Shown one piece after another: positions 42,997 through 50,988 of a DNA stretch of 64,000 nt. Numbering within the stretch: position 1 is the first letter of the stretch; every line of letters starts with the position of its first letter. The stretch is from Paraburkholderia monticola (GTDB taxonomy: Bacteria > Pseudomonadota > Gammaproteobacteria > Burkholderiales > Burkholderiaceae). The position numbers were made by a program, and so were the translations under genes. The stretch spans positions 124,001 through 188,000 of the forward strand of contig NZ_LRBG01000035.1 of NCBI RefSeq assembly GCF_001580545.1, written 5' to 3'. Under the pieces are notes generated by a model. The model saw only the letters and a list, made by a program, of their open reading frames with translations. It ran no database searches and was not told the origin of the DNA.

Positions 42997-43740
42997 GTAA
43001 AACTCTGGCCGGCTCGATGGACGCGTTGTCGCCCATGTTGTTGAGCAGGTCGACGACCTTGCCGAAACTGGTGTTGCCACCGCTGCTGCCGACGCCGATG
43101 TTGTTGCCCGTGTCGTTGTACAGAGCGCTCGTCGCATCGGCCGGGATCGGCGTGATGGTCGTTGTCTGCTGCGCTGCCGCGCGCCACGCATTGGTAAGCG
43201 GTCCCATGCCATCGGTCACGCTATAGCCTTTGCCACGCCGGTCGTCGTAGTAGGCTGCGTCGGTCTGCGCCTGGATTCTGTTGGTCGTCCCGGCGACCAC
43301 GAGTTGAATGTTTGCGGCATGGACGGCGCTATTCACGACAGCCCCGCCCGGCGTGCCGTCATTGGGTAGTGTCCTGTCCACGTGGACTGCACGACAGCCG
43401 GAAAGGAACCGTTGGCGGGCGCAGAGACGCCCGCATCGGCGATCTCGGTCAACGGTTGCCAGATGTCGAGGAATCGCGAAACGACACGCACGCCTGCGTT
43501 CGTGGCGAGCGTCGCATATCGCGCATCGCCGCGTTGGTTAGTCGCAATCGTGTCGACGAACGCGGGCACGTCGGGGGTTGCGGCGTTGTCGATAAAACCG
43601 GGGTCGGCAGGCGACGCCGGGGTCGAGGCCGACGCCGTCGAGGCATTCGAGGCAGTCGGCGTCGAAGGATCATTGCTACCACCGCACGCGGCTAGTGCCG
43701 TCACGCTTGCGAGTACCGTGAGGCGCAGCGGGCGTCGGAT
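42986..43740 (-). pseudogene. Truncated, frameshifted acid phosphatase-like lipoprotein
   Basis: Two adjacent frames make one broken lipoprotein gene. The upstream frame has a signal-like RPLRLTVLASVTALAAC lipobox, a Ser/Thr/Pro linker and ATPDVPAFVDTIATNQRGDARYATLATNAGVRVVSRFLDIW. Near 43375 the frame shifts, and translation resumes with RTLPNDGTPGGAVVNSAVHAANI and LYNDTGNNIGVGSSGGNTSFGKVVDLLNNMGDNASIEPA. The style resembles secreted PAP2/class A-like acid phosphatases. It stops before the conserved phosphatase motifs, so the 3' end is missing, and no good start codon is visible. The break coincides with the abm promoter. Confidence 0.65.
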
Positions 43741-44289
43741 TGTGCGGGTGAATTATTACGGCATTGTTGCGACCGAAAACAAGGTTTAGTCCTTGATTGC
43801 GGCTCATTCGTACTCGCAAAAATACGCTAAAGGTTTCACTCTCCAGGATCTATCTGTAACGTCGATTCCGACCGCCAACCACACGGCGATCATTTAGCGG
43901 ATGGACGTGTCGCCTGAGCCTAAAGCCACCCCTTTACCGTCGCCACTCGCCAGACGACAAACATCACGAGGCCCACCGACGCAGAGGTCAGCAGAATGAA
44001 GTCGATTGAGTGGACCAGTTTTTTCATATCAACATTGGATCGGACCTGCGACGTCCGCAGGAGAACAGGAAGTTAAGCGCGTGCCAGTAGCGAAACGCGC
44101 CTGTTTGGAATATCGAAGCTCACTCGCAAGTCAGTGACGCGAGAAAAGCGGGCCGCTGGTTTGAGCGCGTTGAGCGCGTGAATACGAAGTTACGCCCTGC
44201 AACCTTAAAAGCCGCTTATCCCGGTCCGGAAAAATGCGCCGCTCTCGCCAGTTAAGTTCTGAAGGAAACCGCGTGCGATGAAGTGGACC
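43741..44289. other. Intergenic region with one possible small gene
   Basis: Apart from the small frame at 43920-44027, no supported gene is seen here. A short stem CCTGCG-ACGTC-CGCAGG lies at about 44044-44060, upstream of that frame on the minus strand. Confidence 0.45.
43920..44027 (-). CDS. Possible 35-residue single-span membrane protein
   Basis: The frame begins MKKLVHSIDFILLTSASVG and continues LVMFVVWRVATVKGWL. It has a basic start, one hydrophobic segment of about 20 residues and a short basic end, as in small inner-membrane proteins. The ribosome binding site is weak. No homologue is recognised. Confidence 0.35.
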   Translation of the reverse strand: MKKLVHSIDFILLTSASVGLVMFVVWRVATVKGWL

Positions 44290-44385
44290 CCGCCCGCCGG
44301 CAAGCCGTGCAATCATGGCGAGCATTCAGCAGATGTTTTCGAGTGGGACGGAAGCCGGTTGTTGCAAGCGCGCGCTTCAGTACCG
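44290..44385 (+). repeat. Copy A of a ~95-bp imperfect direct repeat
   Basis: This segment resembles 45705-45795. Shared blocks are CCGTGC-ATCATG, the identical 18-mer ATTCAGCAGATGTTTTCG (44324-44341) and GCTTCAGTACCG. Copy A lies just before the frameshifted MFS gene. It could encode a short peptide starting M-A-S-I-Q-Q-M-F-S. Confidence 0.7.
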
Positions 44386-44418
44386 TCCGAACGCGCTTTT
44401 TGATGTCATTCATATCGA

Positions 44419-45623
44419 ATGCAAAACGAATCGCAAGTCAGTGTCGTCCGGCAAATTCCGCGCAGCGTGTGGATTCTCGGTTGTGTCAGTCTGTTCATGG
44501 ACATCTCATCCGAAATCATCCACAGCCTGCTGCCGATGTTTCTGCTGACAGTCCTCGGCGCCAGCGCTGATGCGATCGGTCTCATCGAGGGCATTGCGGA
44601 GGCCACTGCGCCCATCGTCAAAGTATTTTCGGGCACCCTCAGTGATTATCTGGGCAACCGTAAATGGCTGGCTGTAGCCGGGTACTCTCTGGGCGCAATG
44701 AGCAAGCCGTTTTTTGCTATCGCGCCGACACTTGGAATCGTTGTGATGGCGCGCATCATGGACCGTGTAGGCAAGGGAATTCGGGGCGCACCTCGAGACG
44801 CGCTGGTCGCGGATGTGACACCGCAACACCTGCGCGGCGCGGCCTTCGGGCTACGCCAGGCGCTCGACACGGTCGGTGCTTTCCTCGGTCCGCTGCTGGC
44901 GGTTCTCATCATGCAGACGTGGGCGGGCGACTTCCGCCTCGCTTTCTGGGTTGCGGTCATTCCAGCGCTATTTGCCGTTGGACTGTTGACGTTTGGTGTC
45001 ACGGAGCCCGCGCGTGACCGGCACGCCAAAGGGACCCGTCCAGTCCGATGGACGAGCCTCAGAGACCTCGATTCGAAATATTGGTGGGTGGTCGGAATAG
45101 GCGCCGTTTTCTCGCTGGCGCGGTTCAGCGAGGCGTTTCTGGTTCTTCGTGCAATGGCCAGCGGCGTGCCGATTGCGCTGGTGCCGCTCGTCATGGTCGC
45201 AATGAATATCGTGTACGCATGTCCGCCTATCCGTTCGGCAAACTCGCGGACGCCATGAGCCATACCCGGTTATTGATAGCGGGTCTGGTCGTATTGATCG
45301 GCTCCGACGTGGTCCTCGCGCACGGTACCCATTGGAGCATCGTCGTCGTGGGAGTCGCGCTTTGGGGGCTGCACATGGGGATGACCCAAGGTCTACTCGC
45401 CACGATGGTCGCGCACGCGGCGCCCCCACATCTGCGTGGCACGGGGTTTGGTTTCTTCAATCTGCTGGGCGGCATCGTGACGTTGGCTTCGAGCGCCATC
45501 GCAGGGCAGTTGTGGGAACGTTTCGGAGCGGCCACTACGTTTTACGCGGGCGCGGTCTTCAGTGCCGTGACTGTCGTGCTGCTCCTGTTTTACCCGACCC
45601 CTGCCACGGGCGATGCAAGCTGA
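44419..45623 (+). pseudogene. Frameshifted MFS transporter
   Basis: The first frame (44419-45258) encodes the N-terminal two thirds of an MFS transporter: WILGCVSLFMDISSEIIHSLLP, GLIEGIAEATAPIVKVFSG, MDRVGKGIRGAPRDALVADVTP. Near 45215-45225 the reading frame shifts; the family sequence continues in another frame with MSAYPFGKLADAMSHTRLL and ends PTPATGDAS at 45623. A one-base deletion in the Ala-Met junction (GTACGC/ATG) explains it. Both halves remain well conserved, so the break is recent or a sequencing error. Copies of a ~95-bp repeat lie on both sides. Confidence 0.8.
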
Positions 45624-45704
45624 GGCGTGGAGTCGGACTGGTCGTCAATCAGTTGGCTTGGCGGGCGTCCACTTCAATACGCGCGCTTTCCCCCCGATAT
45701 CTGC

Positions 45705-45795
45705 ACCCCGCCAGAGAACCGTGCCATCATGTCCACGATTCAGCAGATGTTTTCGCGCGGACAAAATTCGTGTTTGTAGTAGACGCTTCAGTACC
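45705..45795 (+). repeat. Copy B of the ~95-bp imperfect direct repeat
   Basis: It contains the identical 18-mer ATTCAGCAGATGTTTTCG (45738-45755) and CGCTTCAGTACCG, as in 44290-44385. It lies before the galU-like gene. Its possible peptide begins M-S-T-I-Q-Q-M-F-S and meets stop codons after 16 residues. Confidence 0.7.
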
Positions 45796-45837
45796 GCATG
45801 ATCCGACGCGCAGCAGCAGCTGAACGAGGAGGTCATC

Positions 45838-46737
45838 ATGCTTGCAGTTCACAAGGCGGTGTTTCCGGTGGCGGGAATCGACACGCGCTTCCTGCCGGCC
45901 ACCAAGGCGAGTCCCAAGGAGATGCTGCCGGTCATCGACAAGCCGTTGATTCAATACGCGGTCGAAGAAGCGATCGACGCGGGCATCACCGAGTTGATCT
46001 TCATCACGGGCCGCGGCAAGCGCGTGATCGAAGATCACTTCGACGAATCCTACGAAGTCGAACGCGTGCTACGGGCGAGAGGGCTGCAGAGCCTCGCCGA
46101 GCTGGTGCACGGCATCACGCCATCCAACGTCAGTTGCATCTATGTCCGCCAGGCCGAGCCGCTCGGTCTCGGTCACGCGGTTCTGTGCGCACAAAAGCTG
46201 ATCGGCGAAGAACCCTTCGCGGTCGTTCTCGCCGACGACCTGCTCGAAGGTCAGCCGCCTGTTCTCGAACAGATGGTGCATATCTTCAGCCATTACGATT
46301 CGTCGGTGATTGCGGTCGAGGAATTCGAATCGGAGGGTGCATGCTCGCACGGCGTGATTGGCGGACGGCATTGGGACGAGCGTGTGATCAGCGTGTCGAG
46401 CATTGTCGAAAAGCCAGCGCCGCAAGACGCGCCGTCGGCATTCGGGGTCGCGGGGCGCTATGTGCTGATGCCGGCGGTGTTCGAACATTTGCGCGGGGTA
46501 CGGCCTGACGCACATGGCGAGATTCAACTTACGCCGGCCATTCACTCGATGCTCGAAACCGAACAGGTGCTCGCCTACGAATTCATCGGCAAACGCTACG
46601 ACTGCGGCACCAAACTCGGTTATCTGCAGGCCACCGTCGACTTCGCGCTGCGCCATAACGAAGTCCACGACACATTCGACGCCTGGTTGCGTCAGCGCAT
46701 GGGCGGCGCGGCGGGTGCGTCGGGGACCGCGCATTAG
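45838..46737 (+). CDS. galU: UTP-glucose-1-phosphate uridylyltransferase paralogue with altered G-loop
   Basis: 299 residues. Family motifs are clear: LPATKASPKEMLPVIDKPLIQYAVEEAIDAGI, RQAEPLGLGHAVLCA, GRYVLMPAVFEHL and KRYDCGTKLGYLQA. GalU makes UDP-glucose from UTP and glucose-1-phosphate for envelope polysaccharides. The nucleotide-binding loop normally reads GLGTR; here it is GIDTR, with Asp15 in place of the second Gly, which could impair UTP binding. GAGGAGG precedes the ATG at 45838. It lies beside broken genes, so a second functional galU elsewhere is likely. Confidence 0.85.
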   Translation: MLAVHKAVFPVAGIDTRFLPATKASPKEMLPVIDKPLIQYAVEEAIDAGITELIFITGRGKRVIEDHFDESYEVERVLRARGLQSLAELVHGITPSNVSCIYVRQAEPLGLGHAVLCAQKLIGEEPFAVVLADDLLEGQPPVLEQMVHIFSHYDSSVIAVEEFESEGACSHGVIGGRHWDERVISVSSIVEKPAPQDAPSAFGVAGRYVLMPAVFEHLRGVRPDAHGEIQLTPAIHSMLETEQVLAYEFIGKRYDCGTKLGYLQATVDFALRHNEVHDTFDAWLRQRMGGAAGASGTAH

Positions 46738-47142
46738 CGGAGCCCCCATTGTGGAAAACGAAACAGTCTGATCAAATCAGGTCCCGGTAAATCTGTGCGC
46801 TATCGAACACACGTCAAAGCGTTGAATGTCCATGATTTACCGATAAAGGCTTTTCTCCGAGGCCCTTGTCCGAGTGTGGCGAGCCCGGGTGTCGACATGG
46901 GCTCGCGTGTAACGCGCTATATTTGACGTCTCACCGTGCGATGCGGCAAGGTTCGTTTGCGCTCGTCAGGTGGCGATCTCGAGCGAATTCGACACGGCGG
47001 TGCGCTAACCGCCGCGCGAGCATCCGCTTCGAGAGTTTCAGCAATCGTTGTGAGCTTTGGTGATTTCCGGGCCCGTGTAGGACCGCTGCAGACAGGCGTC
47101 GCGCGGGTCTTCCGCTTAACCACGACTTCCCAGGACGGCAAT
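46738..47142. other. Intergenic region before the peroxiredoxin gene
   Basis: This 405-base gap between galU and the peroxiredoxin gene has no supported gene. An open frame continues upstream of the peroxiredoxin start from about 46936, but its translation is not protein-like. The promoter must lie here; no clear consensus was recognised. Confidence 0.45.
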
Positions 47143-47799
47143 ATGTCACTTCGTATCAATGATGTCGCGCCCAACTTCACCGCGCGGACCACGCAAGGCA
47201 CCATCGATTTCCACGAGTGGATCGGCGACCAATGGGCGATCCTGTTTTCTCACCCGAAAGACTTCACGCCAGTCTGCACGACTGAACTGGGCTATATGGC
47301 GAAGATCGAGCCGGAGTTCACCAAGCGCAACGCGAAGCTGATCGGGCTGTCGGTCGATCCGGTCGAAGATCACGAAAAATGGGCCGCGGACATCCAGGAA
47401 ACGCAGGGCGCCGCCGTCAAGTACCCGATGATCGGCGACACCGATCTATCGATCGCCAAGCTGTACAACATGCTGCCGGCCGATGCGGGCGACACCAGCG
47501 AGGGCCGTACCGCCGCGACCAACGCGACCGTGCGCTCGGTTTTCGTCATCGGTCCCGACAAGAAGATCAAGCTGACGCTGACCTACCCGATGAGCACCGG
47601 CCGCAACTTCGACGAAATCCTGCGCGTGCTGGATTCGATTCAACTGACCGCGAAGTACCGGGTCGCGACGCCGGTCAACTGGAAGCAGGGCGACGACGTG
47701 ATCATCACGACCGCTGTCAGCAACGACGAGGCGCAACAGTTGTTCCCTGGCTTCAAGACCATCAAACCGTATCTGCGCACCACCAAGCAGCCGGGCTGA
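47143..47799 (+). CDS. 1-Cys peroxiredoxin (Prx6 type)
   Basis: 218 residues. It starts MSLRINDVAPNFTARTTQGTIDF, and the peroxidatic Cys45 lies in HPKDFTPVCTTELGYM. The C-terminal domain KYRVATPVNWKQGDDVIITTAVSNDEA is typical of Prx6. No second resolving Cys of the 2-Cys kind is seen. It reduces hydroperoxides in the cytoplasm. AGGACGGCAAT precedes the ATG. The next gene is a persulfide dioxygenase, so the pair may handle thiol/sulfur stress, although a strong hairpin separates them. Confidence 0.95.
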   Translation: MSLRINDVAPNFTARTTQGTIDFHEWIGDQWAILFSHPKDFTPVCTTELGYMAKIEPEFTKRNAKLIGLSVDPVEDHEKWAADIQETQGAAVKYPMIGDTDLSIAKLYNMLPADAGDTSEGRTAATNATVRSVFVIGPDKKIKLTLTYPMSTGRNFDEILRVLDSIQLTAKYRVATPVNWKQGDDVIITTAVSNDEAQQLFPGFKTIKPYLRTTKQPG

Positions 47800-47807
47800 C
47801 AAACGCT

Positions 47808-47843
47808 GCGCGGCGGCCGTTTTTTGGCCGCCGCGCCGATTTT
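47808..47843 (+). terminator. GC-rich hairpin between peroxiredoxin and persulfide dioxygenase
   Basis: GCGCGGCGGCC pairs perfectly with GGCCGCCGCGC across GTTTTTT, and CGATTTT follows. It fits an intrinsic terminator or a processing stem. Any promoter of the next gene must then lie within about 15 bases, so partial readthrough is probable. Confidence 0.65.
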
Positions 47844-47857
47844 CAGAAGAGATGCAG

Positions 47858-48925
47858 ATGATCTTTCGTCAGCTTTTCGATCCGGTTTCGTCGACCTACA
47901 CGTACCTGCTCGGCGACAGTGGCGAGGCGCTGCTGATCGACCCTGTCTACGAGCAGGTGCCGCGCGATCAGGCCCTGCTGCGCGAGCTGGGCCTGTGGCT
48001 GCTGACGACGCTCGATACCCACGTGCACGCCGACCACGTGACCGGCGCATGGCGCATGCGTCAGCGTTGCGGCAGCGAGATCGCGCTTGCCGCGGCCGTC
48101 GAAGCGAAAGGCGTGACGCGGCCGTTGCGGCATGGCGATCGGATCGACTTCGGCACGCGTCATCTGAGCGTGCGCGCAACGCCTGGTCATACGAACGGCT
48201 GCCTGACTTACGTGCTCGACGACCAAAGCATGGCCTTCACGGGCGACAGCCTGCTGATTCGTGGCTGTGGCCGCACGGATTTCCAGCAAGGCAGTCCGCA
48301 GCAGCTGTTTGCGTCGGTGCGCGAGCAGATCTTGTCGCTGCCGGAGAGCTGCCTGCTTTATCCTGCGCACGATTATCGCGGCATCACGGTGACGAGCGTG
48401 GTCGAAGAGCGGCGCTTCAATCCACGCCTGGGCGGCGACGTCGACATCGGCGATTTCACCGGGCATATGAATAACCTGAATCTGCCGCATCCGAAGCTGA
48501 TGGCGGTGGCGGTGCCCGCGAACATGCGTTGCGGCCAGCCGGAAGAGGCCGCCGGCGTCGCGACGGAAACGCCGGATTGGGCGCCGTTGACGTTGCGCTT
48601 TAGCGGCGTATGGGAAATCGAGCCGATGGCGCTGCTCGAACATGGCGCGGCGTTTCAGATCGTCGATGTGCGGGAGGCGCCCGAGTTCATCGATCGTTTG
48701 GGTCATCTGCCTGGCGCCCAGTTGGTGCCGCTGTCGCAATTGACAGGGCGACTCGAGGAACTCGATCGCGACCGGCCGGTTGTCGCGGTGTGCCGCTCCG
48801 GCGTGCGCTCGGCGCAGGCGAGCGTATTGCTGACGAAGGCGGGATTCGGCAAGGTCGCCAATCTTGCCGGTGGGATGCTGCGATGGAGGACGGAGGGGTT
48901 GCCGGTGGCGTCGGATAGCGTGTGA
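47858..48925 (+). CDS. Persulfide dioxygenase-rhodanese fusion
   Basis: 355 residues. Residues 1-240 are an ETHE1-like metallo-beta-lactamase fold with metal motif THVHADH (His55, His57, Asp59, His60), later RATPGHTNGCLTYV and FTGDSLLIRGCGRTDFQ typical of persulfide dioxygenases. Residues 260-350 are a rhodanese domain with catalytic Cys312 in VAVCRSGVRSAQ. The fusion is known from Burkholderia phytofirmans (PRF) and couples glutathione persulfide oxidation to sulfite with sulfur transfer to or from thiosulfate. The ATG at 47858 (M-I-F-R-Q-L-F) has GAAGAG at good spacing; another ATG lies two codons upstream. Confidence 0.93.
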   Translation: MIFRQLFDPVSSTYTYLLGDSGEALLIDPVYEQVPRDQALLRELGLWLLTTLDTHVHADHVTGAWRMRQRCGSEIALAAAVEAKGVTRPLRHGDRIDFGTRHLSVRATPGHTNGCLTYVLDDQSMAFTGDSLLIRGCGRTDFQQGSPQQLFASVREQILSLPESCLLYPAHDYRGITVTSVVEERRFNPRLGGDVDIGDFTGHMNNLNLPHPKLMAVAVPANMRCGQPEEAAGVATETPDWAPLTLRFSGVWEIEPMALLEHGAAFQIVDVREAPEFIDRLGHLPGAQLVPLSQLTGRLEELDRDRPVVAVCRSGVRSAQASVLLTKAGFGKVANLAGGMLRWRTEGLPVASDSV

Positions 48926-48958
48926 GGGACTCGACGCTATCGGAAACGCCCTGCGAGC

Positions 48959-49960
48959 TCAGCCTCGGCCACGACCCAAAACCGCGCCAGCCTTCGAATA
49001 ACCGGTGGCCCGTTGTGCCGAGCGCGTAACCAGCCAGATCCCCGCGCAGACGAACACCAGCGCGACGAGATTCTTCAATTCCATGATGTTCTCGTTCAGG
49101 CAGATGGCCGAGAGCACGGTGCCGAACACAGGTACGAGGAAATTGAAAACGGTGACCTTGCCGACCTGGTTATATTTCAGCAAAAGACTCCACAGGGTGA
49201 AAGCCACTGAGGACAGTAATGCCAGATAGGCCAGCAAGGCCATCGATCCCAGCGTGAACCCGTGCAGCGAACCACCGGTTGCGTAACCCGCCGCGAGCAG
49301 AGCGACGCCGCCAAACCCGAGTTGATAACCGGTCATGACCATGACGTCCATGCTCTGCGAGATGCGCTTTCCGTAAATCGACGCGGCGGAGAGGACGAAC
49401 GCGGCAATCACGATGAAGCCTTCGCCGAGCAGGTTGAACGAAAACCCGAACAGGCCGTCGCCGAAATTCACGACCATCACGCCGACGAATCCCAGCAGGC
49501 ATCCAAGCGCCTTGCGCGGTGAGACCTTGTCGTTCTTATAGATGAAATGGGCGAGCAACACGCTGAAGAAGGTCGTCGTCGAATTCAGGATCGAACCGCG
49601 AACGCCGGTCGTGTAGGCGAGACCGATATAGAAGAACACGTATTGAATCGCCGTTTGCGTGAAGCCCAATAGCATCAGCTGACCGCCGTTGCGTCGATTC
49701 AGATCGAACACGGGCTTCTTCGACAAAGCAGCGAGTATCAACAACAACAGTCCCGCGAGCACGAACCTGTAGCCTGCGAAGATCAGCTTTGAAGGAATAT
49801 CGTTTTGCGTGATTCCGAGTAAGGCGTAGCCAATTTTAATGGCCGGGTATGAACTGCCCCAAAGCAGGCAGCATACGGTTGCCACGAGGACGAGCACTTT
49901 CGGTTGGGTGAAAAACCGCACGGAATCGCGCGATCCGAGTGTTGCTGAGGGCACTGACAT
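48959..49960 (-). CDS. EamA/DMT family transporter
   Basis: 333 residues with about ten membrane segments and two EamA repeats. It opens VATVCCLLWGSSYPAIKIGYAL, and the second repeat ends LNENIMELKNLVALVFVCAGIWLVTR. DMT transporters export amino acids, metabolites or drugs; the substrate is unknown. The ATG at 49960 (M-S-V-P-S-A-T-L-G) was chosen over an upstream in-frame start with a Cys/His/Arg-rich lead. The AT-rich gap upstream contains an inverted repeat. Confidence 0.88.
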   Translation of the reverse strand: MSVPSATLGSRDSVRFFTQPKVLVLVATVCCLLWGSSYPAIKIGYALLGITQNDIPSKLIFAGYRFVLAGLLLLILAALSKKPVFDLNRRNGGQLMLLGFTQTAIQYVFFYIGLAYTTGVRGSILNSTTTFFSVLLAHFIYKNDKVSPRKALGCLLGFVGVMVVNFGDGLFGFSFNLLGEGFIVIAAFVLSAASIYGKRISQSMDVMVMTGYQLGFGGVALLAAGYATGGSLHGFTLGSMALLAYLALLSSVAFTLWSLLLKYNQVGKVTVFNFLVPVFGTVLSAICLNENIMELKNLVALVFVCAGIWLVTRSAQRATGYSKAGAVLGRGRG

Positions 49961-50346
49961 ATTTCGAGTGTGTTGTCTTTGTGCACATTGTGGGCAGGCC
50001 ACATCAGTGCTTTATTGATTGCGGTATCGCTTTTTTTGCTTTTCAGTAATACCGCATGAAGGCTTTGCGAAATTATACGCAAATGCAAATGTAATGTCAG
50101 GCGACATACACGGACGCTCATCGTCCATCGGACGGGAATGCCACGGGCGGCCGGACGTTACGCCGGCTGCTATGTCTGCATCACTGTGTCGGGCGATCTT
50201 CCGACCATGCGCTGGCGAGTGGTGCGCACCTTCACACCTGCGGCGCAGGCACCCGTGGGTTCGATCATTCTGCCCGATTGTCGATCCCGCTGCGATTCGC
50301 TCGTCGTAGGAATGAACCGACTGGGTTCATCGACCAGGAGCACATC
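49961..50346. other. AT-rich divergent intergenic region
   Basis: This gap lies between the DMT transporter and the RibD-like gene, which are divergently transcribed. Its left half is AT-rich with a T-run, and it contains the inverted repeat listed at 50020. No gene is supported. Confidence 0.45.
50020..50056. promoter_or_regulatory. TGCGGTAT-N21-ATACCGCA inverted repeat
   Basis: A perfect 8-bp inverted repeat with a 21-base T-rich spacer, about 60 bases upstream of the DMT transporter start. The spacing fits a two-half-site operator or a hairpin in the transporter leader. Confidence 0.4.
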
Positions 50347-50964
50347 ATGCGCAAGCACATCGTTTCCATGTTCCTCAGCCTGGATGGCGTCACTCAAGCG
50401 CCCGGCGGGCCAACGGAAGATACCAGTGGCGATTTTCGCCTCGGCGGCTGGATCGTTCCTTACGCCGACGAAGCCATCAGCTCACACGTGCACGAGCTGC
50501 TCGCGCAGCCATTCGAGTTGCTGCTGGGGCGTTGCACGTACGACATATTCGCGTCGTACTGGCCGCATGTGGCGGCCGATTCACCGAGCCGCGGCATCGC
50601 CGACCAATTAAATCGCGTCCCCAAGCACGTGGCCACGCACCGAGCCGATACGCTTGAATGGCACAACAGTCATGCGCTGAAGGGCGAGCTTGCCGGCGCG
50701 ATCCGCGCGCTGAAACAGCAGGACGGTGCCGATTTGCTGACGTTCGGCAGCGGCGCTATGGTGCGTCAACTGCTGGCCGCGGGGCTCGTCGATGAACTGC
50801 GACTGCTGATTTATCCGGTCGCGCTCGGGCACGGCAAGCGAATGTTCGGCGACGACGCGCTGGCGTGCGCTTTCACGCTGGCCCACACGACGAGCACGCC
50901 CGGCGGCGTGCTGATCACCCGCTACACACGCAGCGGCGAGGTGCGCACCGGCGCGTTCGAGTAA
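50347..50964 (+). CDS. RibD C-terminal-like dihydrofolate reductase family protein
   Basis: 205 residues. The fold signatures are MRKHIVSMFLSLDGVTQAPGG, LLLGRCTYDIFASYWP, DLLTFGSGAMVRQLLAAGLVDELRLLIYPVALGHGKRMF and the late GVLITRYTR. This is the RibD C-terminal/DHFR-like fold that binds NADPH. Stand-alone members are not riboflavin enzymes and have no assigned substrate. CAGGAG precedes the ATG at 50347. Confidence 0.9.
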   Translation: MRKHIVSMFLSLDGVTQAPGGPTEDTSGDFRLGGWIVPYADEAISSHVHELLAQPFELLLGRCTYDIFASYWPHVAADSPSRGIADQLNRVPKHVATHRADTLEWHNSHALKGELAGAIRALKQQDGADLLTFGSGAMVRQLLAAGLVDELRLLIYPVALGHGKRMFGDDALACAFTLAHTTSTPGGVLITRYTRSGEVRTGAFE

Positions 50965-50988
50965 GTTGACGCACAGCCGAACAACGCA

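Noticed and set aside
46936..47142. N-terminal extension of the peroxiredoxin frame
   Set aside because: The ATG at 47143 has a good ribosome binding site and the exact family start; the extension is Arg/Ser-rich and unlike any Prx6.
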